64,000 nucleotides of DNA from Stagonosporopsis chrysanthemi (lineage: Eukaryota > Ascomycota > Dothideomycetes > Pleosporales > Didymellaceae): NCBI GenBank assembly GCA_022560025.1, contig JAFISE010000088.1, positions 1 to 64,000 of the forward strand, written 5' to 3'. The notes under the pieces are model-generated. The model had not been told where the DNA came from. It worked only from the letters and a program-made list of their open reading frames with translations, and did not search any database. Numbering within the stretch: the stretch's first letter is position 1; the number at the start of each line of letters is the position of its first letter. The translations under genes and the position numbers were made by a program. This document shows, in pieces, positions 24,573 through 35,209 of this stretch.

Positions 24573-25316
24573 CTACCACGGAATGACCTCCCCAAACCGA
24601 TCCACCAACCTCCCACTCCCCTCACTCCCCAACTCCTCAATAGCCCTCAAGCAGTCCTCCACACACTCCTGCACACCAATCGCCCCCTCCTCTCTCCACC
24701 CTACCAGTCCTGTCTCTACTCTCCCCGGATGCAGCATCAAAAATGCCACCTCGGGTACGTCAATCGCGAAACTGCGCACCACCGCGTTCAACCCCGCCTT
24801 ACTGGCTCTGTACGCATACCCACCCCCGGCGACGTTCGCGCCCATGCTGCCCATGCGCGAGCTCATCACGACAGCTTTCGCAGGTCCCATGGCATTGGCG
24901 GTGGATGAGAGACGCAGGTTCGGCAGGAACGTGGAGAGGACGTTGAAGGCGCCCCAGGTGTTGACCTCGAGGGTGCGGGTGAAGGTCGCGTGGTCCATTA
25001 CGGCCCAGGTCTCGGCGGCGGCGACGTCGCCATGCTGAGAGGCTGTGATGTGGGGGACGAGGCCGCGGATTCCCGCGCTGTGGATGAGGAGGGAGATTGG
25101 GGTGTTGGTCAGGTGGGTTTGGATAGCTTGTAGAGCTGTGGGAGAGGTTATGTCGGTTTGGAAGAAGGAGAGGTTTTCAGATGAGGGGATGCTGGGGGGC
25201 AGGGGAGTGGTGTCCAGAGCTATGAGTGTTGGGGTAGGTGTAAGAGAGGCGTAGTGTTGAAGGAAAGCTAGGCCGAGACCGGATGAGGCCCCTGTTATCA
25301 GGATTGTTTGTGGCAT
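24573..25316 (-). CDS. Short-chain dehydrogenase/reductase (SDR, C-factor-like)
   Basis: NAD(P)-dependent oxidoreductase of unknown substrate. A single exon encodes 247 residues, the size of a classical SDR. The cofactor motif TGASSGLG is at residues 8-15. An HSAGIRG stretch replaces the common NNAG. The catalytic Ser lies in VMSSRMGS, and the catalytic pair in YRASK, with ALNHPGRVETGLVG-type residues (here MLHPGRVETGLVG) downstream. An in-frame ATG at 25361 would add 15 residues. I chose 25316 because the cofactor motif then starts at the usual distance. The shape, without a membrane segment, resembles fungal C-factor-like SDRs. It diverges from the flavin-reductase-like gene. Confidence 0.85.
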   Translation of the reverse strand: MPQTILITGASSGLGLAFLQHYASLTPTPTLIALDTTPLPPSIPSSENLSFFQTDITSPTALQAIQTHLTNTPISLLIHSAGIRGLVPHITASQHGDVAAAETWAVMDHATFTRTLEVNTWGAFNVLSTFLPNLRLSSTANAMGPAKAVVMSSRMGSMGANVAGGGYAYRASKAGLNAVVRSFAIDVPEVAFLMLHPGRVETGLVGWREEGAIGVQECVEDCLRAIEELGSEGSGRLVDRFGEVIPW

Positions 25317-25671
25317 TATGTTGTAACTGAAAGAGTGTTCGGGGGTCGGATGTGTGGCCAACGGGTAAGGAGTGCGTGGTGGTTAGATGTCCGAGTCAAC
25401 ACCGAGAGCTGGGAACGTGAAGCGGGAGCTCTACTAATGGGAGCTAGGTTGTCAAGGTTCAGTGAGGGGAAGAGGAAGGCGAGCGGCGGGTGCTTGCATT
25501 AGCGTATGACGTTCAGGGTCCGTCTGCGATTGCCGAAGAGATGGTTCCCCGCTATTTGGGGTTGCGAATGCCGAGTCTGCTATGTCTGCTATACATGTAT
25601 TCATGGGGCCTACACCAGAGCGTCTCCACGACTGATTGAAGCTGCGAGTAAATCGCACAGAAGACCCGAGC
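25317..25671. promoter_or_regulatory. Divergent promoter: SDR and flavin-reductase-like genes
   Basis: The two start codons are 355 bases apart and point outward, so the stretch must contain both promoters. No TATA box or repeated motif stands out. Shared control of two redox enzymes is possible but inferred only from position. Confidence 0.55.
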
Positions 25672-26554
25672 ATGTTCTACCGCCCCGGCAAAGACGACCA
25701 TGGTCTTCCTCACGATCCATTCAAGGTAACTCGCCACCGGTCCCACCACCAAGACAACCAATTTCCAAACAAATCTTGAAGCACACCTCTGACCCATCAA
25801 GGCCTGCGTCGTCCCCCGCCCCATCGGCTGGATCTCTACTCTGTCCCCGACCGGCCAGGCTAACCTCGCTCCCTACTCGCAATTCAGCAACCTAACCTTC
25901 GACCCGCCCTATGTAATGTTCAGCGGCAACCAAACGCCCACTGCGCAACAAAAAGACACCGTCCGCAACACCGAAGCTACAGGGAAGTTCTGCTGGAACC
26001 TCGCGACCTGGGACCTGCGCGACGCCGTCAACATCTCCGCCGAGCAGACGCCCTACGGCGTCGATGAATTTGAGCGCGCGGGGCTGGCCAAAGTGGAGAG
26101 CAGGATCAGTGAGGTGCTGGTTGATGGCCAGCTGAGAAGAGTGCCTATGGTGAGAGATAGCCCGGTTAGGTTTGAGTGTGAGTATTATACAACGCTGCGG
26201 TTACCGGGGAATCCGCCCGTGGGCAGTGTGGACGTGGTGATTGGGAGGGTGGTGGGGATCCACATCGACGAGAGGGTTTTGACGGATGGGAAGATTGATA
26301 TCCAGAAAACCGGTATGTTTTATTCTCTCTGCTTTGAAGGGGGGATTCTTATGAAGCCAGTTCCTATTGCGAGGTGTGGTTACTACGAATACGCGAAAAT
26401 TACGGAGGTGTTTGAGATGACGGTGCCAGGCTTATCGGAGGATATTATGGCGGGGTTGGAGGGGAACAGTAGGAAGTTTAAAGTGAACGGTGGGCAGGTG
26501 GAGAGTAATGGGGTCATGAGAGGGGAGGATGCGGAGGTTGAGAAGCAGGATTGA
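25672..26554 (+). CDS. Flavin-reductase-like, FMN-binding split-barrel protein
   Basis: Member of the flavin reductase-like domain family, which binds FMN; the substrate is unknown. Three exons: 25672-25725, 25802-26312 and 26361-26554, giving 252 residues. The first exon is 18 residues (FYRPGKDDHGLPHDPFK). Exon 2 opens with ACVVPRPIGWISTLSPTGQ, the domain's signature, then NLAPYSQFSNLTFDPPYVMF and the FCWNLATWDLRDAVN helix. Exon 3 begins with VPIARCGYYEYAKI, the usual PIAR-x-G-Y segment, restored across the intron. The C-terminal 40 residues are hydrophilic. It could be a free flavin reductase or an FMN enzyme of its own; neighbours suggest oxidoreductase activity only loosely. Confidence 0.85.
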
Positions 26555-27036
26555 GCAATGGTATCGAATCTATGTCTGCATTGCTCAAATGCGCTCATGA
26601 GATGTAAGCTTGGAAGCACATCCATCATTTCGCATGAAACTCGGGATCAGGCACACTTTTGGAATCTTGCCATTCTTCTCCAAGAGTACCAGGTCTGCCC
26701 TTTAATTTCTTAACGGGTGTTGTATACGAGCAACATAAAGATTAAGTGCGATTCGGAAGGCGCGTCAATGCTAGCTGAGCCTCTTCGGTTAGGGCGGCCC
26801 AAAGTGCGGGTTGCCTGACCGACATCATCGCAGCTGCTCATTGGGCCACACCACTACACTGCCACGGTCATGAGTCTTGGGTTGAGCACCCACGCACCTC
26901 TCTGCATCATTCAGTCGTTGCAGAGATGTTTCGTACACGATCGCGCCACCCTCTCATGGCTGTACACCACCGGTCAAACACATGAGAGTATTTGCCACGC
27001 TGCCTTCGATCCACCGCAAACCCTCACCAATTCAGG
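26555..27036. other. Promoter region of the F-box gene
   Basis: Holds the 3' flank of the flavin-reductase-like gene and the F-box gene promoter. Several upstream ATGs occur, including one at 26870 and one at 26992 that is in frame with the F-box start at 27037. No separate gene is supported. Confidence 0.5.
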
Positions 27037-29603
27037 ATGGATGACTTACTACCGTCTTATGAAAGCGCAATTCAGAAAGACCCCTTTACGCTTATTGCGC
27101 CGTACCTGACCTCAGATGCCATCTGCGCTGCGGCTCTTGTTTGCAAAAAATGGCATGAGATCTTTACGCCACACCTCTGGGGTATTGATGCGCACCGAAA
27201 GTCTAGAAGCGCGTTTTCTAACAGTATGCAGGAAGTCCAGCATCTCATTTTGGTGTAGAGAATGACACAGTCTACGGTAGGGTACCTGAATAAGAAAAAC
27301 CGTATATGTGCTGAACAATGCAAGTCGCTCTGACACGCTTCAAGCGGACTCTACCGCTCGCACGACCTATTGTGAGAGCGCTCACGCACACTCTCCAATT
27401 CCCACCAGCTCATGCTGAAATCTACGGAGGACCACATTCTGAGTGGCTGCGAGAGTGTCTTGAGCGACTGCCTCATCTCCAATGCCTAATGGTCAACGGG
27501 CTACCTTTCTTCGACCATGCTGCGCTCCTGACGTTGCGACACGCCAGCTCCTGGTGGAATGCTCATCGTCGAACATGCTTTCCACTTTTCGGCCTGCGCT
27601 TGTTGGATGCATCGGGCTGTACGAATGCAACATCTACTGGACTTGCAGAAGCTCTGCCACACTTCCCGGATCTCGTGTCCCTGGATCTATCGAGGACGCC
27701 AGCTGCTCGTTCTGATCTGGTGCTTGGCAAACTGAAACACCTTCGCAGCCTACGAGTACTGAATCTCGAGGGCCTCGGATTAAAGGATGTTGACATTGAG
27801 ATCATTGCCCCTTGTATTGGAACGCGCGTCAGGAGCCTCAACGTCAGCGACAACCATCTGACAGATGCGAGCGCCAGGCTACTGCTAGAACACTGTCTGA
27901 AGGAGACTACCATCCCAGAGCATGTAACAAGAGCACCTTTACCACCTGTCGAACACGGACGGCTCAGTGGCGATATAGACGCTTACGAATCTGAAGATCT
28001 TGTCAGTCACCTTCGGCAAAGGCTGACAAAAGGGTTTGTTGGAAGCCTCGCCATCGAAGAAAGTAGAGACATCGGTGTTACCCATCTGTATCTTTCAAGA
28101 AATTCTGTGACTGTCGAAGGGATCTCTGGGCTACTTCGATCAAAACGTCTACGGGTCCTTGATGTTGGAGTACTGCCTGCACTACTTGTGAGATCTACGG
28201 AGCCCTCCTGCGAGGATGTAGATGATAGCATGGATCTCCCCGGAGTGGCTAAGATAACACCCGTACTGAAGGAGTTCGCTGCTGCGAAGATGCGATATCT
28301 CAGGATAAATTACCAGATTATCACAGAGGATGCACCAACTGACGCACTTCCATCGCCACGAGCAGAGCTCTCCGGAGATCTTGGTCATTACGCACCAATT
28401 GATGCGATCGAGCTCGGAGCTCCTGGCCAGCACGAACTGGATGACTTCTTGCAGCCGAAACCGATACATGAACTTGGGTCCGTCGACAATGCTGTCTTTG
28501 AACTACCCGGAAGTCCTGCTTTTCCAGTGGAACTCCCAGGATCTATCTCAAGCTCGAGCAAAAGGCATAATCTTGCAAGAACGCCATCGATCAAAGTCAC
28601 ATCAGAATCGCATGAGATCAAAAGAGGCGCAGCATTTGCGCCAGAACCTGTCTTCGTAGATCCACTAATGTCACCTATCAGCCCTTTCTTGTCGAGCTAC
28701 GAGCACCGACAGTCATTTCAGACTGGGAACTCGACTCCCGACCACTCGGCAGCTCTTTCGCCAATTTCAGCTAGTTTGCGCAGTTCCGTGTCGAGCGAAA
28801 CCATTGGCAAAAGGTCGCGTCACAATTCGACTCACTATGTTGAGGAGCGGAGAGCGAGGCTCGAGCTACGTCAATCACAGGAGAACCGGCTGCATCCAGG
28901 CATGCTTCCTAGGGTACACACTTTGGTTCTGACCGACGTGCCGATGTCGACAAATGATCCCGATCTCATCCATCGACTCATACGATACATCAAAGATGCC
29001 GCGGAGGAGGCTTTGATAGCCAAACAGCGTGCAAAGCACACCTACATGCTGCCTCCCGGACGAAGCAGGAATATTGCCGAGCGAGATTATGCGCGTGATG
29101 TCTTCGCGCTGAAGCGAATCGTGTTCGAGATGGCGCCTCCACAAATGGTGCACAAGAAAATATCTACGAGCTGGAGAGCATATCCTACAAAATCGTCTAC
29201 CGAAGATGCTGACTCAGAAGCATTCTGGGAGGCGGCAACACATGACTTCTCTTTCTTCGACGACGAAGAGTGCGGTGTTCCTACAAGGGAACACGGTCGT
29301 GGAATGCCATTAGCTGCGATGAGCGGGTTGGAGTTGGCTGTACATCAACCTGCACCACCACCACAACCGAGGAGAATAGAGCCGGCGCTGCAATCACAGA
29401 TCGATGTCATCGCAGAGATTGGAAAGTTTCGTAGAGAGCGGAAGGCTGCGTACAACAACCTTCTTAACATGGGTGAGGCTGACCCAGAAGTTGAAGGCTA
29501 TTGGCCGGGAGTCATAACGGTCGTGAGAAAGCCGGTCGATGCAGATGAAGGAGAGTTGGACTGTTACGGAAACAGATACCAGGGGTGGGGTCTGTACCGG
29601 TGA
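27037..29603 (+). CDS. F-box protein with leucine-rich-repeat-like region
   Basis: Probable substrate receptor of an SCF ubiquitin ligase; the target is unknown. Three exons: 27037-27181, 27232-27276 and 27325-29603, giving 822 residues. The 45-base exon 2 was placed because it restores WGSPASHFGVENDTVYVALTRFK, which continues cleanly into exon 3. The F-box lies at about residues 12-50 (PFTLIAPYLTSDAICAAALVCKKWHEIFTPHLWG). Leucine-rich segments follow at about 105-220 (LRLLDASGCTN, LVSLDLSRTP, LRVLNLEGLGLKDVD, VRSLNVSDNHLTD). The second half is Ser/Pro-rich, then has a conserved-looking block with LHPGMLPRVHTLVLTDVP and a C-terminal GYWPGVITVVRKP. An in-frame ATG at 26992 would add 15 residues. 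Confidence 0.85.
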
Positions 29604-30007
29604 TAGGGTACAGTCAAGCACCTTTGTTTATTTGCGAAATTACATTTGGGTGGAACACAAAGCACTCGACCTTCATGGAGGCATAAAAGGTCTAAATCCA
29701 GAAACGTCGTTCGTATAGGAGTTAGAAAGAGCAATCAGCGCATGTAACGAAGTTAACGTCAAGACGAGACTTCACCACACCAGATCGACGATACTAATAC
29801 GACGAACAACGAAATGTTATTCTAAATGCAAACGCTCCATTGAGTAGGATACCAATTGCGATCATATGACGTGTAAGTTCGGAACGTTTTTGCAGCTGCG
29901 GTTTCACTAACCGTAGAACTTGTAGGACTGAGATGCAGGCATAGCTCTCCTTGGAATGCCTGGCGCCTTATCAGAAGCTCCACATTCCAACGAGAAGTGC
30001 TCCTCGA

Positions 30008-30034
30008 GTCGATTGTGTCGATTGTATCGATCGT
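30008..30034. repeat. 9-bp tandem repeat, three copies
   Basis: The unit gtcgattgt occurs twice exactly and a third time as atcgatcgt. It lies 770 bases upstream of the Zn2Cys6 gene start. Confidence 0.8.
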
Positions 30035-30305
30035 GCTGTAAATAATTGGAACCAAGATGTGGCCTTCTAGAAGCCATAGACATTGATTTCGTTTCAGGTG
30101 AATCGCAGCCATATGCCGGCAAAAGATGTCAGGGTACGAATGACATCAATGGTAATATTTCCTCTCTTTTGGGCATTCTGAACAATACTAATACCTAGTC
30201 CTGGAAGAAATCGCCTTATTTAAGTGAGAATATACATCAATTGGTCTTCGCGCCTCGAAAGTTCCGTGTAGTGACATTGTCGTCGCGGCCCTGGCGTGCG
30301 TCTCG

Positions 30306-30322
30306 CGGCGGTCGGCGGTCCG
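30306..30322. promoter_or_regulatory. Cluster of CGG triplets (possible Zn2Cys6 site)
   Basis: Seventeen bases carry four CGG triplets and one CCG (cggcggtcggcggtccg). Zn2Cys6 proteins typically contact CGG half-sites, so this could be an operator for the regulator encoded 480 bases downstream (autoregulation) or for another one. The base composition of the area is GC-rich, so chance is not excluded. Confidence 0.35.
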
Positions 30323-30336
30323 ATCTGCATCTGATT

Positions 30337-30361
30337 CCGTTCATCCCGTTCATCCCGTTCA
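30337..30361. repeat. 9-bp tandem repeat, 2.8 copies
   Basis: The unit ccgttcatc is repeated in perfect tandem (ccgttcatcccgttcatc followed by ccgttca). It lies in the promoter region of the Zn2Cys6 gene, close to the CGG cluster. Confidence 0.85.
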
Positions 30362-30804
30362 ATGCCTCGAAGTAATTAGCGTGCTGCCATTCTTCCCCTT
30401 GAACTTACTCTGCGACGGCTATATCATACACTTTGCGACTCACCTCGGCCGACAGTTTATGAACCAGGAGCCTACGGGTGCATTGCGTGCGGAAAGCCCG
30501 GGATATTATAAGGTCGCCGCTCGGAGCTCAAGGAACGCGAGGGACGCGAAAACGCGGCGGACGAGATCGTCTGGGTCATCGTTGTACAATCATTGTACGA
30601 TATAGATATTCCCGCGGAGGCACCTTTCTACACCTCACTGCCTGCGCATACACTTCAAATCGGACAACGCCCTCGTCGAGTGGACAGGCTCATTCCAGCG
30701 CATGTGGTAATTGTGACCTTGATCGGATCCCCCAGCCGACGACCTCACGGCGCGCTTGTTTTGTGCCCGGCTCCACCAAAGGATCATCAGGAATCTAAGC
30801 CGAC

Positions 30805-33092
30805 ATGCCTAAGCAACGCCAGACTTGCACGCGATGCAGCCAGCGTCGGCAAAAGTGCGACAGAAACAAGACCGGGAAAGCTCCGTGCAGTCGATGCGTT
30901 CAGAACAATGAAGGCCACCTGTGTAGTACAGTGTGGGCAGGTGGCTACGATCCATCTGTACATCGGAAGTATCCTAGAAAATCTTCACCGACTGCATCAT
31001 GGCCTGCAAGTAGCAACACTGCTTCATCGCTGAATACGTCACCCGCTCTGCCATCTGTTGACCAGCTTAAGTTGCCAGCCTTGACGCCTGGTACGTGGCA
31101 ATATCCTCGAACATCCCACATGTGAACACAACCAACAATACATTTCATGTTAGCTAAAGCTAATTGCTGTCTGCTGATCTTTTCCCAGATATCCAAACAC
31201 CTTCGCGCGCACGAGATCAGACTCTTCCATCACAGTTCAGAGCTCAATCGCTTCTGGCGGGTCCACTTTCAGCTGTAGGACCGGAGGCTTTATCAGCAGG
31301 TGCATCTCAATTCCCAGAAATCTCGATCGGGGCTCTTATTTCAGAGAAGGATGTCTCAACAGTGCCTTTGCTCGATCAGCAGTCCAAAATCATGCGGTCC
31401 CGAGAGATGCCCTTTGACGAAAGCATGGGCACTGCTGCCAACTCGACCAGCTGCTATTCACCTGCTGCAAAGGCTGTCGAGGTAATACAGATGCAGTCCC
31501 TCCTTCCACCGACAGAAAAGATCTTCTTGATGCTCAACTATCACGAGCAATTTTTATCGTACTGGGGCGGAGGACTATATCATGGTCCCACCATCAAAAA
31601 GCAGGTCCAAAAGGCTTGCAATCAGTCCGGGAAGCTTGAACTGGCCGGTTTAGACTGGCGGTGGACAGCTTTGATCTTCTCGATTCTATCCGCTAGTCTC
31701 ATAGGATCACCGGAAGGCGTGTCCTTTGAATGGGGATTTACAATTGAAGAGAAAATTCGATTGTCTCGATTGTGGGGGGCTGCGACAGTAACTTCGCTAA
31801 ACCTTGGCGACTACACGTCGCAGTACCATCTGAACTCTGTTCAAGCAATCATGAACCTACACGGCTTTGAGCATCTTGTTGGCTCATCGAACCAATGGGC
31901 TGCATTGCGTAGTGTGGCCATGGTCGTCGCAAGAGGGCTGAATCTGCACCGGATCCCCCCACACCCCGACGATCAGAGGCTGCCATACCTTAACGAGGAA
32001 CAGAAAGAAGCCTTCATCGAGCGCGAGATCGGACGCCGTGTTTGGTACGCCGCGGCTACCCAAGAGTGGCTCAGTTCTGGCTCTCAACCTTTCGCAGGGT
32101 ACAGCATTCAGCGAAAGCACTTCACAACTTCGAAGCCGGCCATATTTGATGAGGAAACCCTACTGCCTGTAGAAGATGGCACGCCTACTTTCGCTGTGGT
32201 TGGCAACTATTTTTTCGATTACGCCTACCTGCTTCTGCAGTTTGGGGACGCGATGCTTGAGGCCGATGATCTGGATGAGCGGTCAAGATATCAGCTAATC
32301 TTGAAGTGGGACGGGGATTTAAGATCACACTACGCTGAGAAGATACCAAGCTGCTTATCGCACAGAACACCCGCCCAGCCACACTGGCCCAAATGGGTCA
32401 GCTGGGCGCGTAGATTGCACGAAGCCTCATGCAGTCACAAGATCATCATGACACATCAGAGCTTCTTGAATAAAAGCTACAAAGATGTTCGTTATGCTTA
32501 CAGCCGTTGGGCGTGTACGACCGCGGCAAGACATGTACTGTCACTGTACCCGAAACGAGAGCCGGACGAGCCGCAGTTCTGGGTCGAACAAGCTTTCTCT
32601 ATAACTGCAGGCATTTGTCTAATCCTTGACTTATGCCACCGCAACGAAACCGATGCAGAAGCCCAGGAGTACCTCAATTGCGTCAAACGAGCCGTTGACT
32701 ACCTATCTTCATTTCCGACAAGCTCGGTCGCAAATCACGGTGTGCGAGTGTTGAGCTCTCTGCTGCAGGAGTACACCAAGAAGGTCGATAATGCAAGAGG
32801 TGGTATACGGCCAAGACATGATAGACAAGCTCAAACGACTGCAACGCCGCTAATGCCGAACGGTTTCGAGAATAATACAGCTGCCGAGACAGGTCTTATG
32901 ACACCGACCATGCCTGCCAACCAGCTGTTGCCTTTATTATCGGAAGCGCCATCCGCATTCAATATCGATATCGACATGATGGAGTTCGAGGAGCTTTTGT
33001 ACATCCTCCCCAATGAGATGGGCGTCGGCACTAATGCTTTCTACGATGGTATGCTGTCTGCGTCCAACGGCCCACTTAACGGAGGATGGTGA
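30805..33092 (+). CDS. Zn2Cys6 transcription factor with fungal-specific regulatory domain
   Basis: Nuclear DNA-binding regulator; target genes unknown. Two exons, 30805-31090 and 31189-33092, give 729 residues. The zinc cluster is right at the N-terminus with Cys8, 11, 18, 28, 31 and 40 (CTRCSQRRQKC then CSRC). The loop between Cys18 and Cys28 is nine residues, longer than the common five or six. The fungal-specific domain occupies about 170-560 (LMLNYHEQFLSYWGGG, WTALIFSILSASLIGSPEG, REIGRRVWYAAATQEW). The C-terminus has an acidic, hydrophobic stretch (AFNIDIDMMEFEELLYIL) that could activate transcription. The next gene on the same strand is an oxidoreductase 243 bases away, a possible target. 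Confidence 0.9.
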
Positions 33093-33335
33093 AAGGCTCT
33101 TTACACATGTTCGATTGTCAGGAACTGAATTTGATGTGGAGACACGATGAGTACTTCTTGCATTGTCATCGAGCCGGTGCAGGCAGTTACCGAGGCACGA
33201 ACGACCCCACCAACGTCGATCTTCCGAGCTGCATGAAGGCACACGATCGACCACGATTCGGTAATTCATATGCGACCATAATAATTCTTGCGAACCCAGA
33301 CTACTAGCAGAGCTGATACATGGAGTTTGCGCAAC

Positions 33336-34476
33336 ATGAAGGCCATCCGAATTGAGCGCTTCGTCACTGTACGCGTCACTACCCAATCCTCTAAGGGTAC
33401 CAACCGTTACTAATGTTTCACAGGATCTTGGTAGCATCCAACCCAAGGATGTACCTTCTCCAAGATCTAAATCCACTGGAGATGTCCAAATAAAGATCAC
33501 CCACGCAGCAGTTACTCACGTTGATCTTCTGTACGCGCAAGGCCTGCATCAGAACAACAGACGACACGTGCAGCCCCCGTTCATCCTAGGCACAGAATTC
33601 TCTGGGATCATTACCAACGCGCACTCATCCTCATTCTTAAAGCCTGGCACACGCGTCTTCGGCGGTGGTCTAGGGTCTTTTGCGCAAGAAATCAGCGTCG
33701 ATGAAGCGAGCGTGCGGCGTGTGCCTGAGCAATGGAGCAATGCGGAGGCTTGTGCGGTTGGTGCAAGTGGTGCTGTAAGCTATGGTGCTCTGGTCGGGGT
33801 TACGCAGGTCAAGCTTGGTGAGACGGTGCTTGTGCTGGGTGCAAGCGGAGGCTTGGGTGTCATGGCGGTGCAGATTGCGAAGGCCCTTGGAGCGAAGGTG
33901 ATTGCTGTTGTTGGGGACGCGGAAAAGGGCGAGATGGTCAGGGGCATCGGGGCGGATGAGGTCGTGGATTATCATCAAGAGCGATGGGAAGACGAAGTCA
34001 GAGCTCTAACGCCTGGAAAGCAGGGCGTTGAGGTCGTGTACGATGCCATCGGTGCTGTGGAAAGTGGGTTGAAATGCTTGAAGTACAGAGGAAGGCTTGT
34101 CATTGTTGGATTTGCCGCAAGAGGGGGAAAGATGGAGGGTGTAAGAGCTAATCGTATTCTGTTGAAGAGTGCTATGGTACACGGCTATGTAAGTGATTCT
34201 GCAGCTGCGTGTCTTCGTTGGACTAACACCATACAGCGCTTTGGTGAAGATGGAAGGCATGATCCGCAAAGAACGCAGGATGTATGGAACGGCTTTATGA
34301 AGCTGGTTGACAGTGGAAAGATCAGACCTGTGATCCACAAGGAGAACTATAGAGGCCTTGAAGCAATATCGAAAGCCTTGGATGACGCGAAGACTCACAA
34401 AGCATGGGGAAGGGCGGTCTTGACGATTGACGAAAACGCGGAGAAGATGTTTGAACAACAAAAAGCCAAGCTATAA
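33336..34476 (+). CDS. Zeta-crystallin/quinone-oxidoreductase-like MDR enzyme
   Basis: Medium-chain dehydrogenase/reductase, probably NADPH-dependent and reducing quinones or enones. Three exons: 33336-33368, 33424-34188 and 34237-34476, giving 345 residues. The 11-residue first exon (KAIRIERFVT after Met) is needed to give the family's N-terminal beta strand and joins in phase to DLGSIQPKD. The GroES-like part shows KITHAAVTHVDLLYAQGLHQN. The Rossmann motif is GASGGLGVMAVQIAKALGAKVIAV. The structural-zinc cysteines and the catalytic Cys-Gly-His of alcohol dehydrogenases are absent, which supports the quinone-reductase branch. A shorter model beginning inside the first intron is not supported by an ATG. 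Confidence 0.88.
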
Positions 34477-35209
34477 TACTCTCTAGTTCAACATAATCGT
34501 GGTTGACAAGGGCCATTGTTGAGTCTACATACTATGACGGTGTGTCGTTGCAAGAGTGTACGGCATAGGGTGTCGTCGCCGTGGGAGGAGCAGCTGCCAC
34601 GGCCATCACCAGTCAAGAAGACACAGAGCGGGATCTGTCATTCAGGAACACCCAGCCATCCCAATACAATGACTCGGGAACGGATCCTGTGCAACAGCTA
34701 TGACACACTGATCACTCCACGCATCATCGCTTTGCTCACACACTTTAATCATCGGCCGGTTGGCCCCTTCCCATCTAGGCTGTGCGACACTTGACGAAGG
34801 CCCAGATCAGGCGCCCACCTATCTCCCGCCGCCCAAACAAGCAATACCGCGACCTCGGTGCGGGTTGCATATGCGCGAAATGCTGTCCATAGTTGTGTGG
34901 ATCGCCTCAAAGGGGGAATGACGTCAGGTGCTGGAAGCGCTGTTCCTGGCGGCCCGTTACCGCACGAACGGCGACCAGGTCCCCTGCAGGCTCCAATTGC
35001 ACACCGCCAGCTGTACGAGCATGTCATTCGGCATGGGATCACCAAACCCTGCCGCTCCCGAGCATCTGGAGCGTGGGCGTTTGGGACATCGTGAGGTGCG
35101 CTGTCTGTCTTGTGCGTTGGGTGGCTGGTTTCCTTCTTAAGCATTTTGCGTCGCGGGCTTGCTGGAAGAGAAGAGACTGTTACTCTGGTTTGGACGAAGA
35201 AAGACCAAT
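34477..35209. other. Intergenic region
   Basis: 733 bases with no supported gene. Overlapping short frames occur on both strands, with compositions typical of GC-rich noncoding DNA. It includes the 3' flank of the oxidoreductase and the promoter of the next gene. Confidence 0.5.

Larger units (their letters stand above)
29604..30804. other. Promoter region of the first Zn2Cys6 gene
   Basis: 1.2 kb with no supported gene. It contains two short tandem repeats and a cluster of CGG triplets, each listed separately. Small open frames on both strands overlap and have no recognisable content. Confidence 0.5.
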
